A stretch of DNA of 64,000 nt from Gyrodactylus bullatarudis (Eukaryota > Platyhelminthes > Monogenea > Gyrodactylidea > Gyrodactylidae), in assembly GCA_012064415.1 (NCBI GenBank), contig SSNU01000031.1:84348-148347 (forward strand), in the 5' to 3' direction. Positions 23,234 to 38,200 of this stretch are shown here, piece by piece; the stretch's first letter is position 1; each line of letters opens with the position of its first letter. The notes below the pieces were generated by a model that worked only from the letters and a program-made list of their open reading frames with translations, had not been told where the DNA came from and searched no databases. Position numbers and translations under genes: made by a program.

Positions 23234-26200
23234 ATGGGAAATGAGGCGAGTGTTTCTAACCCCAATGAGAATGTTGTCGAACATCAAAACTTTCCAAGTC
23301 CCTTACTTCCACATCGTAGAATTCAAAGTGAACCACCTCTTCTGACAAGAAAAACAATTGCAATTTCGGATTTACCTGATTTAACTAAGAATATTTCACA
23401 GCAAAGGATTTATGATAAAAGCTCTACTTTTAGGGTTATTGATCAATTCAGTAATCTCTCCGAGGTAGAGAAAGAACAAATTAGTCAAGTCTTGGAAAGA
23501 GCAAAAATTCTTCAGACCAATGAAATGAATAGAGTTAGGTGAGTATTCTTTATAAAGAATAATTATACAGCCAAATCATCAGTTTTGAGTAAAATTAATT
23601 TAAAGAGACAGTGAATAAATATTTGAGATAGATAATGTGTGTGACTTGTTGAAAAAGCTTTCTTTCTCCCTTCAACTCTAATATTTTCCCTTTTAATTAC
23701 TCTAAGAGTATATTTTACTACTATTGAAGTAATACGTGTATCATTAGAATGAAATCCTTGTCAATTAAGCTCATGAATAGATGGAAAGATAAACTGTAGG
23801 AATGATGACATAAATTAAGAAGAACAAATCAATAAGATCTGATGAAAATTTCCTTTTTAAGATTTTTTGGGCCAACAATTTTTATTGAGATTATCAAAAA
23901 TTAGCATAAAAATGTAAAATAAGATGAATCTTGAGTTCTGGAAAATACTTTTTGAAGTGGGGATCATTTTGCGCAGAATTTGACAGGTTTATCGAACATT
24001 TGGCGCTGGAATATTCTTTAAGATAAGTCCAAATCAGTGAATTGAGCATTTGCTATCACGTTGAATGGTGCATCCTCTTGTTTTTTTCGTATTGGAGGAT
24101 TTAAGATTTTAGCGAGAATCTATCACCTTTGTTTCTTGTATGACACTAAGCTAACCTACAATTAATTTTTTCCTCAACCTTATCGATTTAATATACGTAT
24201 GTATTAGGTTGATACAAAATTTTATTAACCCCTTACAATATTCCATGTCTTAATCAAGCATTCATGTTCTGATAAAAATCACATTTTCCATAAAATAGTT
24301 AAAATTTTGGTATTATTAATTAAAAATTTTACTCAACGTATGAAAAATGAAATAATTTTGCTGTGTATCAGGCAAAATAATTATAACATAAAGTAGTGTT
24401 TTAAATTAATTAATTAAATTAATTGGCGCGAGCTCAAAAATTGTCATTTTTAACCTAGATTTTGTATATCAGTAAAAACTCGAAAATATGTTTAGTCTTT
24501 GATTATCTTCAAAATTAGATTAAGGCTGGAAAAAGTTGAAAATTTTGGCTAATCCATTACTAAATAAGACGAACCTGTGGTATATATTACCTAAGCACCT
24601 AGAACGAAATCATTCTACTGTAGATAAAAAAAAGATGTTCCCAAAATGCATTAGAAAGAGCATAAGAATTATCTCTCCTCTCCTTATTATAATGAACAAT
24701 GATTTTTAAATCATCAAAGGTTGTGCTGGGTGTAAATGATATTTAAATTTGTTCCGATTACTATACTCTGATTTCTACTAGTTTGGTTATTTTTCTTAAT
24801 TTACATTGTGATAACTGTAAACTATAGAATCGTAACCTACGATAGAAATAAATGCTAAAGTCTTAAGACTAACTTAATTATGGATATCTTTGTTGTATTT
24901 CTCATTAGATCAAAAGCAGCTACATGGGATTATTTACTAAACTAATATCGAGAATGAAATACAGATGCATGAAAAATCAATAGAATTTATAAATAACCTC
25001 ATCAATTTGTCTTCTTATGAAAATGTGGAAAGTGAATTTATGATTGCTCGTAGTCAAATTCTCTCTATTCAAATTGTATCTCAAATTCTAAGCATGCATC
25101 ATCTATTAATATTTTTCCATGCAACAAATCATGCGATGTGGTCATAAAAATGCATTAACAAAATCAAATTCATTAAATTTTAAAATTAAAGGACATTTCT
25201 TTATCCCTTTGGGCATTCTCAAGCTCAACAATAAAGTTTTTAACCAGGGAATCGATAGATAGTTTTTTTTGAAAATTCTAAAAAAGTTGAACGACTCAAA
25301 AAGAGGTTCTCGACAAAAATTATTTAACTCTTAAAGTCCCAGAGAATTTTTTTCGTGATTTGCATTCAATCTTTTCTCCATTATTTGGTTTGTGAATGAT
25401 TTCATTACAAATCTACAGTTATTTTAATGAAATTATTTTTAGTTTATTCAAAAATCCGCTATCTGAAAATCTTTATTCCAGGAAATTAATAGATTACACT
25501 ATCGAATGGATGATAAACAAAGTATTTTATGAGGCTTAGATGAGTAATTATGAGTTAAATTTTAAGAATTAAATTTTAGTTTTCTTAAATGAACTTAGTC
25601 AATGAACTAGGTAATTTTCCTTATTGAAATATTTAGGTAAATTTTCAAATTTCACTTCCGAAAATCAACTCAAAATTATTTTATGAAAATTAGAAATAAC
25701 ATTTACGAAAAATGTACATTTCTTAAAGCATCAACAGTGACAATAATGTGCTTTAATAAAGATACAAATTAAGAATTCATTAAAGATAATAATTTACAAA
25801 TTATGAAAGTAAAAGTCAAAAAAAATCAGAATAAAATTTATGCTGAAAAAACACCAAAACTCTCCAATAAATAGCAATAGTGAAGAGCAAAGTGAAAAGC
25901 TCACTAAGGCCAAGGTAGTTGGAGATTATACTGAATAGTTTTTTTGAATTAGGCAATGGATGATGAATTAATTTTTTGAATAATCCTTCTAATATAGAGT
26001 ATTTTAGAGTATCTAATCAGAGTATAATCAATAGTAAAAAATATCACATTGAATTTAACTCTATGATGATACCAATAAGGCATTATTTTTTCCGAATTAT
26101 CATGAGGGATATTAATTCAGGACAAGATATTTATATAGATTTAAATGGAAAAATTGAGTTTTTTTAAACAGGAAACAGTATGAGGAAATGATCATGACTC

Positions 26201-29200
26201 TATTTATTTTTAAAAAAAATATATAAATATTGATCAGTAATCATGTTCAAATAAAAACAAGATCCTCAAATGATAAGAGAAATTTCTTTCTTTTTATCGA
26301 AAAAATTAATTTCTTATCGATAAACAAGTTAATTACGCCTAAATTATTTCTACAATGAATGAATGAATTAAATTTAACTAAAAGTGAATAAAAAACCAGA
26401 TTTGATCTATGATCATTAGGGCCTCAAAAAAGTCTATTTTTACTCTAGACTAAAGACTGACTGAGTTGCAATAATCTGAAGAAAAAATCTGCCCATCTTA
26501 TCCCAAGATAGCTGGTACTATTTCTGCACTAAATTTTTGTCCCGGTTCTTTTTTGTACTAGTATTTTTCTGAATTAAGTCTCAGAGTATAGCATTCTTCA
26601 ACTAGTAAAAGACCAATAAAATTTTTTGATGAATGGGTAACTAGATTCCTGAGCTAGCAGTATTTCATCGTGTAAGCTGATAGCAAGTCAAAAATTATTC
26701 CATAGAATTGAACCATAAAGGTTAATTTTGTAAAATATGCGCTATATCAGTTGAATGGTGAAAAAAACAGTTGACAAAAAATCAGAAATTTTAATAACAC
26801 AAGATTTGAATGCTTCAAAATTTTGCAAGAATTTACTCTGAAGTACTATTTTTTATATTATCTGGTACTATTTTTGAGGCCCTAATGATCATTAATCATA
26901 GATTCTATATTTTTTAATAAATACAGAATATAGTAAATATTAGAGCAGCTTCAAGGCTGAGAAAATTCGCCAAATTATAATGTTTGCTTGTTCAAGTAGG
27001 TCAGTTCTAGAGAAATTCTCAAATCTTAAAAATACACTTATTTGATACTTATTAAGTAGGCAATTTACAAAAATTTCAAGAAGCCAAAAATCATAAAAAA
27101 AAAGATTAAACGTCAGTCCTTTAGGATTTGAAGAAAATAGTTTATGTAAATAAATATTAGATTAAGTAGATTTAATCGGAATATAACAAATCTTTTCAGA
27201 TCATATGAAATTTCATAGATGTCTATATTAAGTTGTGCGATAAGTAATGGGACTGATTACAAAAACTGATTTTATTTAAAGAAAACTTGAGAAAGATCAA
27301 TTGGATATCAGTGAAAATAGTTTCCTGATGAATAAAGACATGTCTCCTAAAGAATTTTTAGTTTTATAATCCCATAAACATTGAATTCATCAAATTAAGA
27401 TCCATTTTCTACCGCATCTTTTGATTTGGAATTTTTGACCTTAAGAAAAGGTTCTAGAGATTTGAATTGGGGATTATTGGCAAGATAAAGACTATTAGAG
27501 AAATGAGCTATGAAATCAAAATGCTTCTCCTGAGAAAAAGTTTTTATCTCTTTTCTTAAATGGGTATTCGTGTTGTCCTAAAGAGAAATGAGTCTACAGA
27601 ATCTTGGATATTTTTATCCAAGACGAAATGAAACCTGAATACTCTAGAACCCTTAATTGAATCTTTAAAAAAGGATTTATGCATTCGAAAGTTCTCTGAT
27701 GGCCCAGTTCCCAAGCAATACGCCTATCTGGCAATCTGCCGAAAACCATTCTAATCATAATACTCAAAAATATTGATGTTTTTCAATTCTAGAAATATCG
27801 AATAAGTTCAAACAAATAGATTGATTAATTATTTTTCTAATGGTACCGAATTTGTTTGAATTCATATTAGTTTTGGAGGATAAAACTTTTGTTCAAGTTG
27901 AAGTCCCATTACTTATCGCACAACCTAATTCGTTTCACAATCAAATGGGTACGAGAGGGTTTAATACTTGGTTTTTACTAATTTTATGCAGTAAAAAATT
28001 ACAAATTTTTCCTCTCTTGACTTTTGAAAACAATAGATTATTAAATTTAAACAAAAAAATAAATTTAGAAAGTATTAAGAAGGTTTAAAATTTGAAATTT
28101 TGTTCATCCCATATCTATCTATCTATCGACAATAGACACAAGATTTACAAAATGTGGCTCATCATCTTTTGAGCTAATGATAATAAATTCATGATGTTAT
28201 CTAATAACGATATCCATGAGACTAAAAGACGCTAATTCTATTTTCCTTCAGCATGAATTATTTAGTGGAAAGCATTTAAAAACATTCCACCTGGTTCATT
28301 TGTACTGAGAATTTGACTTTTTTGTTCCATTGATTTTTCCCAATGAATGATGAGAATTCTCTAAAAGAAATTTCTGATCTAAATTTTAGCTGACTTTTAT
28401 ACAGTAGGCTAAACAATGGGATATAAACTCTGATTCAATTCATCATGATTTATTTCTTCGCATCTCGATATACTAATAAAACATCAATGATTTTCGGTTA
28501 GTCTTAATTTACTCTTCAAGAGAGAAAGCAGCCATATTTTAAGACAATTTTTACTCTTTCTAATCATTATTCTCTCCATATCGTAGAAACTAAAGCTAGT
28601 TGACATGATGAACAGGATTGACTATTTTCACAAAAAATCCAATAATCATCTTTCTAATGATGATCTGAAATATCACCATTCAATCTTTAAAGTATTTATT
28701 TATTATCAAACTTTAGTTCTCGAAAACGTCGATTATGAAGAATAAACAATTTATTGGAAGCCTCAAATAGAATAGCGTTTAGAGAGGAAATTTTTTTTCT
28801 TTCTCTAATATTGATATGTACTTAATACTAGACTTGGACGAAATTTTGCAAAATTACTTAAATCGCCCGTCGATATGAAAAAACTAATCTTCGAGTATTC
28901 AAATATAATTCCACCAAATTTCGCTTCAAAATACCTTTCCATGCTTCTGGAAAAAGATAAACAAAATTATGAATTTTTTTAAATTTAAAACGTTTTTTAA
29001 CCTATCAAAATTGTAATATTCATGAAAAATAAGAGAAATTTCGTTTTGAGCTATGGAAAAAAAAGAAAAAAAACAACTTTATGTAAAGAAATAATGCGAA
29101 TTCACGTTAAAATTATAAATATAAAACAATAAAAAACGTTCTAAATTTGAAAAATTTCACAGTTCTGTTCATCTCTTTCTAGAAGTATGGAAAGGTATTT

Positions 29201-32200
29201 TTGAAGCGAAATTTGGTGGGATTTTTATTTAAATACTTTAAGATTAGTTTTTTCATATCGATGGGTGATTTAAGTAATTTTGCAAAATTTTATGATTTGA
29301 ATCTAATAGAAAATCTGTATTCATTGTTTTTAATCGATCAAACTCTCTCCCTTTCATTATAATGAAAAATATTGTCCAAAAACGTATACATTTATTGAAT
29401 TTCATTGTTAGCAAATACATTATAACATTGATGTGTTTATTGAGGAGGAATAATTTATCCTGTCATGGTATCTATCTGTATTTTTAGTATAAATGTACGA
29501 GATGCTAACTCAAATAATTGATGAGGAAAAAATATATCGACTAAATACTGTATTCCTGATAGAGGTTTAGACTGTTACTTTTGACAAAGTCTTAAAGTTC
29601 TTTGGTTTCAGTCTCTTTTTTTGCTTTTTAAATAACAAATAGGACAAAATGTATCTCAAGAAAAATTTCTACATTGACAACTTTCGAACTATCAACTTAG
29701 GGGGTTTCTTGAATTATATAGATTAACAATTCTAAAACTTTACTCTTGTTCCTTAACTGAGCCTGAATGTCTATGAAGACATTGAGCTACTTCTGATGTA
29801 AAATTTCTAAGATTTTCCCTAGTTTTTGAAAGTACTTTCTCTATTTTTGACCTACATTTTTCGATTAGATTAGGGAATGCTTTCAAAATCCTTATTTATA
29901 TCTCTGAATTTCTGCATGACTATTTTTTTATCAGTTATTTCAAATTTAAACTCAGCTTTGAAAATGAAAAAGAAGAATTGAGCAAGTTTCAGACATTATT
30001 TCAACGATTTTCTATCATCTTCTCGTTGAAGACTTTTGCCGAAATAGAAATAAAATAGCATAGCAAGAATAAATTAAGAGCAATTGGCCAGTAGATTTTC
30101 TCTTGAGAAAATTTTCCGACATTAATGCTGGGAAAAATGATAAATACTCTTTAGAGATTTTCTAATTTTAAAATTGTCAGGTTATATTTAGACTTATGAG
30201 TAGATCCTTCAACTAAAAATACAATATATTTTCCTATTTTGGGATCTTTTTTGATTATCTGATTTCATAGCAGTTTTTTTAATTTTTTATTGATTTTCAA
30301 AGATGTCCATTCACATCAATATGTCTAATGAAAGTTGTTGACTTTCAATTTTGTAATCATTTTTATGATGATGAAAATCTCTGGACATTATTTGAAGGTT
30401 TTTTCGAGTCGTATTAATTTTCTTCATATTTTTGGCACTATTTTTTGACTTTTTGTTGGATATTAAAAAAAAATCCCATTTTATCAAACTCGATAAGAAT
30501 CTGTAATTTTTTTGGGATCGAAGGGGTTAAGTGACCATAGTGACTGCAATTAACGTTATTTTCAGAGAATAAATTTATTTCTTCAAAAATTGTTCATAAT
30601 TCGAATCGAGAGATCCTTTTAAATACAGTTCAACTACTTGTATCAATTAATATATGCTCTGAATAATTTGTAAAAAATCTTTGATTTTCGTAGATAAAAT
30701 CCTATTTAATGCAACTATTTATGAGATAATCACAGAAAAAGAGTATTTATATACAAATATTAGATATCCTACTCATTCCTTTGCATTATGTAATGAAATA
30801 AACTTGAGATTTTTACAAAAGATATCTTGTTTCCTAAAACAAATATGTTATTATTAAGATATGTAATGCATATATATTACTTTGGTGACCATATAAGATT
30901 ATTTAATGTATAATATAATCAATAATAATGCTTTTATTCGATGAATGAAAACGAGAAAGTTTACATCTCTGATTTTTGTCAAAGTCATGCCTGAGATCTA
31001 CATGCTTAATTCGTTTGCAACAATTTAACAATTATAGTTTTTTCCTTTAGGTTTAGGTTCGAGAAAAACCTAACCGAAACGAACCTTCTCTTTTCATATC
31101 ACAGTTATGCAAAAAAATCAAGATTTGATAAAATTTTGAGGGTAGGCTAAACTAGGTCTGTAAGTGATAAAACTTATTATATAAATCCCATAACACAAAG
31201 TTTATCGAGTTATTAGAGATTTTCTAAGTTGTGACAATTAGCCTCTTTTGACTGAATTTCAATAATCATTATAAAACTATCCAAAATGTATATATCTTGT
31301 ATTAAAATTTTTCCACTATTTTTCCGTAAATTTCATTTGCTCATAGAAATTCAGTCCAAGGGCAGTTGACTGCACCTGAAAAAGTCGACCAAAATTTTCT
31401 GACTATTACTACTCTTAACCCTAGAACTGAATTTGCTTTTCACCCGATTTGTATTGAAACCCCCATAATAAAAAAAAATTTCCGTTCTAGGGTTAAGCAA
31501 CAAACAATAAGCAGAACTATGGAGAAAAAACTGAAAAATTTTCCTTTGGAATTTATCATTTACAGACCTAGTTTAGCCTGCACCCAAAAGTTAAAAACAA
31601 ATCTTAATATTTTTGCATGACCGTTTATGTTACAGTGAAATTGACTAATTTCACACATGATGACTCGAGATAAATGAAATATTTCATGGAGGTTTAGTTT
31701 TATACCTCTCTGCCCCAAATCAATAGCCAATGAATGTTCAGTATCCAAGGACCAATCAGAATTGAGCAGATTTTTTCTATTCCCAATATTTCACAACTTT
31801 CCATAAAGTGTTTGTTTCAAAATTAAATATTACATGTTATCCCTCATGGGATAGAGAATTTTTTGCTCTTTCAAATGTAAAGAAGTTACAGCTTTGACCG
31901 ATGAAATTTCAAAATCATTACCCCACCCATTCCATGATAAAACTCAACATGGTTTTTTAAATGGTAAAAATACATCTAGTAATATGCTCGAGTTTATGAA
32001 ATATTCCCTTTCATTCAAGAAAAAAATTGATAAATTTTTAATTATCCATTATTTGGATATATCAAAAGCCTTTGATAAACTCAAATTCACTTTCATTAAA
32101 AAAAAGCTCATTGAGCTTAATATCAACCCATATATTATTAATCTAACCATTTTTTTCTTATCAAATCGGAAACAGTTTGTTTCTTTTAACTCCACCACAA

Positions 32201-35200
32201 GTAAACTAGAATCAGTAAACTCGGGTGTACCCCAAGGTTCAACTATTGGCCCTCTTCTCTTTAATATTTGCTTCGCTGATATTCAGCTCCCGGAGAACAT
32301 AGAGGGTGTTCTCCTTAAATTTGCTGACGATCTAAAGTTCGTCTTCAAGGTGAATAATTCCCTTGATATTTTAAAAATAAATCATAACTTCTGTCTTCTG
32401 AAAGGTTCCCTTGAGACCATGGGGCTCTATATTAATAGAGATAAATGCAAAATTATGCTCCCATGCGGTCTCCCTGCAACCCTCTTGGAATCGCTTCTAC
32501 TTCCTGGAGAAATTGTCTCCTTTACTTCAGATCTAGGTTTCAGTATTTCTGATGGACTTAAAATTGACCCACTCTCTAATTTACCTAAGATTAATACCAT
32601 AATTTTTTCAATTTTAAAATTCTCCAAGTCAATTAATTTAAGACTTAAAGCTTATAAAGCCTTTGTTTTGAATAATCTTGATTACATCTCTCCACTTATT
32701 CCCTCTTTATCCATAGAAAAATCTTTGGAGATCGAGCATGTCCAATCCAGGTTTTTGTATTTTCTTTATCCAGATTTAGACTCGTATAATGCACGAATTT
32801 TGATATCTGGACTTAACCCTCTATGGGTTAGAAGATACGCAATAATTACAAAAACTTTTGTAAAATCAGCCAAAATTTTTGAAAATTCATATAATCTTAG
32901 ATCTTCCTCCTTCTCCAATCATTATTTGTTATCTACATATAACATGATTGAAAACAAATTTAAAATATCAGAATGCAATGATTTGACCAATATTAAGGCA
33001 ATCATGTTGCATATTAGATCTAAATTAGATTATACAAAAAGTCTACTTTATCTTCAATAATTCCAGAATGATTTAGTGAAATTTCTAGAAGGGCTTATTT
33101 AGTCATTATGCTATTTTTTATATTTCTTTTATGAAACCTTTTTTCTGAAATTGAATTTATTTATTGCCAACTTATCCAGATAACATTGAATTTATTTTGT
33201 ATATCCCTGTACAGAACCTATCTATTTTTATTTATTTTGTATATAATAATTTTTAAATAAATATTGTCTAACAAAAAAATGAACTAATTATCATTGCTGT
33301 GTCTTTAGTAATAGCTGAGATAAAATAACTCTGTTATCTTAGGGTGTACAAAAAAAAGAATAGCACCATTCTATAGACAATTGAATATCCCATGTTATCC
33401 CTGAATATTTTTGAGAAACTGTAAAAGGTGTAAGATTCATTGTAAATATAAATCGGCTAATAAAACTTTTAACTAGGAAATTGTTGATGATAAAAAATAT
33501 GAACAAAAATTTCACAAAAAGCTAAAACAAGATAGAGAGAAAACCCACTCCCCCCATCATAAGATAGAAATTTTAAATGTGTGAATAGCATTCCAGTAGT
33601 CAATCCCCTTTCACCAAAAAGTCTATACAATACAGATGTTGTTTGATGAACTTTTCTAAGAGTGCGAACTGTTCGCCACCCTATTGTTTCATCAATGTTA
33701 AATTCACTCAGAAGTTTAATGGTGATAAAAAACAAGGAAAAATTATTTAAAAATAAGGAATTTCTTAAAGATTTTCTTATTTTAGAGAAGAGAAATGGTA
33801 TGGAGAAGGAATTGACAAACATCTCAATCTATAATGACTTTGAAAAACGTAAAAATAATAACTATGATTTTGAATAAATAATATGGAGAATAAATTCTTG
33901 AAAAAAGAGTCGAAAACCATATGTAGAACAAATTGAAAAAGAGATGGAAAGGATTGACAAATACCTATGAATCATATGTATTACATAAAGAAAATTATTG
34001 TTTGGTGTATAGGGTGGCGAACAGTTCGCACTCTTAGAAAAGTTCATCAAACAACATCTGTATTGTATAGACTTTTTGGTGAAAGGGGATTGACTACTGG
34101 AATGCTATTCACACATTTAAAATTTCTATCTTATGATGGGGGGAGTGGGTTTTCTCTCTATCTTTCAGGGATAACATGGGATATTCAATTGTCTATAGAA
34201 TGGTGCTATTCTTTTTTTTGTACACCCTAAGATAACAGAGTTATTTTATCTCAGCTATTACTAAAGACACAGCAATGATGTATTCTTCAAGTCTACTATT
34301 AATTTAAATCTAGTAATTTAATTACAGCACTCTTAAAGCCACTAATTTAAACTTGAGATATACATAATTTTTCTCAATTATTCAAGTGCTATTAGAACAG
34401 TCTGGGTTTCGAAAAAAATACACAGTTCCCATCCTCTCTCCAACTTGACGTTATAAGAATGAACACCTTTTATGAAATTGAAATTAAGTTATTTCGAATT
34501 AATTCTATTGGTTCATTCACATGATCAATAAGGATTTATTGTTCTAAAATATTTTCTACTTATTCTCTTTCCCTTTTTATTTAAAAATAGTAGTAGTATT
34601 CTAACTATTTTAGATAAAAACAGTAATCATTTTTCTAGTTCTGTAATCTATTTTTAAAAAAATATAGCACTCTTTCATTTGTTTTTGTTTCATTCCCTTG
34701 CAGATGTATTAAAAAAAAGAAGAAAATAATTATTTTTACACAAAAGACCAGAGATAATTATGAGCATTAATTTTGCTTTTGGGGGAAAGAATTTTTCCAA
34801 AAATGATTCAAAATATTCTCAAACTCTAACAACTATGAGGAGATACAAAAAGGTTTGCTTCTAGAGTCTTTTTCTTGACTACAGCATATTAAGTAATCTG
34901 CTATTGAGCATTAATAGAAACTACATTTTCTTGAGATTTATCTATGATAAAAAATCTTAGTAAGGTGAAAAATATACTTCAAGAATTCTTATTAAGCAGA
35001 TCTGAAAATTATTATACAGTCAATTTTATAACTAACGCAAAATAAATCTCACAGAGATATCTGAATTCTGATAAAATAACCAAGATTATAATAATAATTT
35101 TTTCATCTACTTGTAAGTAGACGAGAAATTAAAAGTAAAATTTCTATTAGAATTCAATTTAGAATCGTTTTATATTAAATGTGAGTCTTTTCCCGATTGA

Positions 35201-38200
35201 TTTCTCCTCGTTCCTATTGGGTTAAATAGTTAGAACTGGAATTTTCATAATTCCAGAATTTTAATGTTCGCCTAAATATGCTTGAGGACTTTTTCAGCTT
35301 TACGCCACATTTAAAATTTATTTTTTGAAATCACCCTTTTCTCCATTTCCTGAAAAAAGGAACATTCATCTCAATTTATCCTTCATTCGAACTGCTGATA
35401 ATATAGAGCCTAATTATAATTACATTAGCTCAAACCATGCATAACCTAATCATGAAATAATCACGAAGAAAATAATTAAGGCCAACAAATCTCGAGGGAT
35501 TTTGGTATTAAACTCTGATACTCAAAAAAAGTATTTTCATAATATGCTCGATAATGTGTTAACATGATTTGAAAATTACTTTGCTTCTATTCATTGTTTC
35601 TATAATAATATTAATTAAAAGTTGGGGCTTTGATAAAGCTGCACTGAACCGATTAAATTGCTTCGTGAGTACAGATGAATACTAGGCTAAAAAACCACTA
35701 ATTCGGTTTTATATTTTTATATCAGAAATTCATCTTTAAGCGATATAAGGACTTTTGTGTAAAAATTATTTCGGTAATACAATATATATTAGATTGATCT
35801 GTCAGAAAAATACTCAAGAGAAAGTTCAGTTTTCATACCATTGGAGTAGTGCTGACAAAGAATGTGCCCTTGATTACTTACCATTTAATAAAAGAAAATT
35901 CAATTTTTCGAACCATTTAAAATTCTATTAAAAATAACACGGGTAAAGGTAGGGTTTAGATTTGTAAGCTAAAATATTCTGCAAAATCTGAAATTTCGAG
36001 ATTTTGAAAAAAACCTCTTAAACTTTTGCTATTTAATGAAAGAAATAAAATCATTTCAATAAAAATTTATGCCATCTGAAAGTAGGTTAAATTCTCAACG
36101 TAATGGTTTTATTTTTATTCATCCTAAAAGAATTTTAGACTGTAAAATGCAGCCACTTAAAACGAAAAAATAATCCAAATATTATTTTTAGTTTAACATT
36201 TAAAAAATTTTATCATTTAACATTCTTAGCTGAGAAATTTTTTGAATTATTGAGTCAATTCTCTTGAATCAAATAAAAAAGTTATTATTCAATTTTTTAA
36301 TTTTCACTCAAAGAGAAAATATATTTTTTCTGAATAATGGAAAAATATACATAATTAATGATAAACAGAGGAGAAAATGTCGGAATTGTTGTATTCTCAA
36401 TTACAATTATAATCACATATTTGATGAGAAAAATAATGTTTTGATACAAATCTGTACACAGTCTAGACATGATATTCTAAAATACAGTATTGAGTAGACG
36501 CTAAATTATATTGTTAAATTGATAATGTAATAGATTTTATACTGTATTTATTTAATTTAAGTTTTTAAATTAAAAAATGGTTATTTTTTAAAAATTGAAT
36601 ACTCTGGTTATTTATTAGAACCATCTGAATATGCCCTCGAACCCATTATAGACCCAGAGTGAATATTCCTAAATTTCTTGTTAATTTTCAAAATTAAGTT
36701 TCAAATGAAAAATATTATTGGACTCATAAAAATTTTCACAAATATAAACTTATTTGTGTCTTTCTATTAACTGATCTGGGACATGTATGACAAATCTTAT
36801 TTATCGGTTTCGTTGTTCAACGCTGTCAATCTTCTATTGGTCAGCCTTTTTCATCAATTAAGTACATAACACTTTCAAGAATTTCTTTTTGTTCAAAGGC
36901 TCAGGCCATTTAAGGCAGAAGAACTAGAATGTTCTAGGATACAGTTAAGGGCCATCTGTAGTAGATCTTCTATACGAAGAAATAATTTAATTAAGATTCA
37001 AAATCGATCAGGTTGTTTCAAAAGTATTAAGCAAAATTTTGTAAAAATTAAAATGAACTTTGGTGGCAAATTTCGTTATGAAATATATACAGAATATCAT
37101 TAAGTTACACATTAAAATATTCATGATTTTTTTCTATACATTTCCGTCTCCTTTCTGGTAGACTATCCATACACCGTTGCCAAAAGTTGAGGGTTTTTTT
37201 TTTAGTGAGTCCAAAACATCTGGTCTTTAATTGAAGATATTGCACTTCAGATGATGCTGAAGCAATCTGAAAAAGTGATAATCTGTTGGAGCAAGATCTG
37301 TACAGTAGGGAAAATGGTTAAGATCGCCGACGTTGCTCTCAATGAAAAAATCTTTCACTAATCTTTAGACATGAGGCTGGAATTGTCCTGTAAGAATGTA
37401 TCCCTAGCAAACTGAGTATTTTTTACAGCTCTGATCCTTCTGGTATATTCATTTTTATCTGTCATTACGATATGTGATAGGAAATCATTCTTTGTGAGCC
37501 GATGGATAAGCCTCTGATAAGTTTCGGCCCTGAATAAATTATCGCTCCGATATCAATGTCTAATAATTCCATTTAAAATTTTGAACGATAGAATTTTAGA
37601 AATTGTCATTAAGAAAACTGAATTCTTTGATAAATTTTGTATTTAAACATGTATAATTATGAATGATGAATTTCTGCTCTTATTTCATACTTGATCTATG
37701 AAAAATTTGCTTAATACTTTTCGAACAACCTATTACTTCAAGGCAAGATTATTTATTTCCTCACTTAATCTATGTTTCAGATCTGCATTTAATTTTGCTC
37801 TTGTGAAAAAATTTCAGTTTTTACTCTTATCTGAGATAAGTTATCTCAAAATTAATTATAGACATTATCCCTTTATTTTTATTATTTCAGCCATATTTAC
37901 TAAAATGAATTTTAAAAATAAATTTTTCATTTTCTATTTTTCGAAATCAAAATCTCCCTTTATGTAAATAGTTAAAAATAAATAAACTTTAATTAAAAAT
38001 AGTATTTCTACTTTTATAATGTACAGGAAAATGTACGATTAATTACACATTCATCATTTGAGATATTTTATGAATCAAATGTTCTGAATCTGAAGAATTC
38101 ATCATGCAGAATAAATAGTGTAGTTTAATCATATCTAAAGTTCCTCACACATCAATTCGACCACTATACAGAGGACTACTATCAGCAGGAAATTAAAAAG

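Noticed and set aside
31366..31620. Plus-strand 84-codon frame
   Set aside because: It runs straight through a piggyBac MITE and has no motif.
34396..34420. Reverse-transcriptase-like QSGFRK motif
   Set aside because: No neighbouring motif in any frame supports a LINE here.
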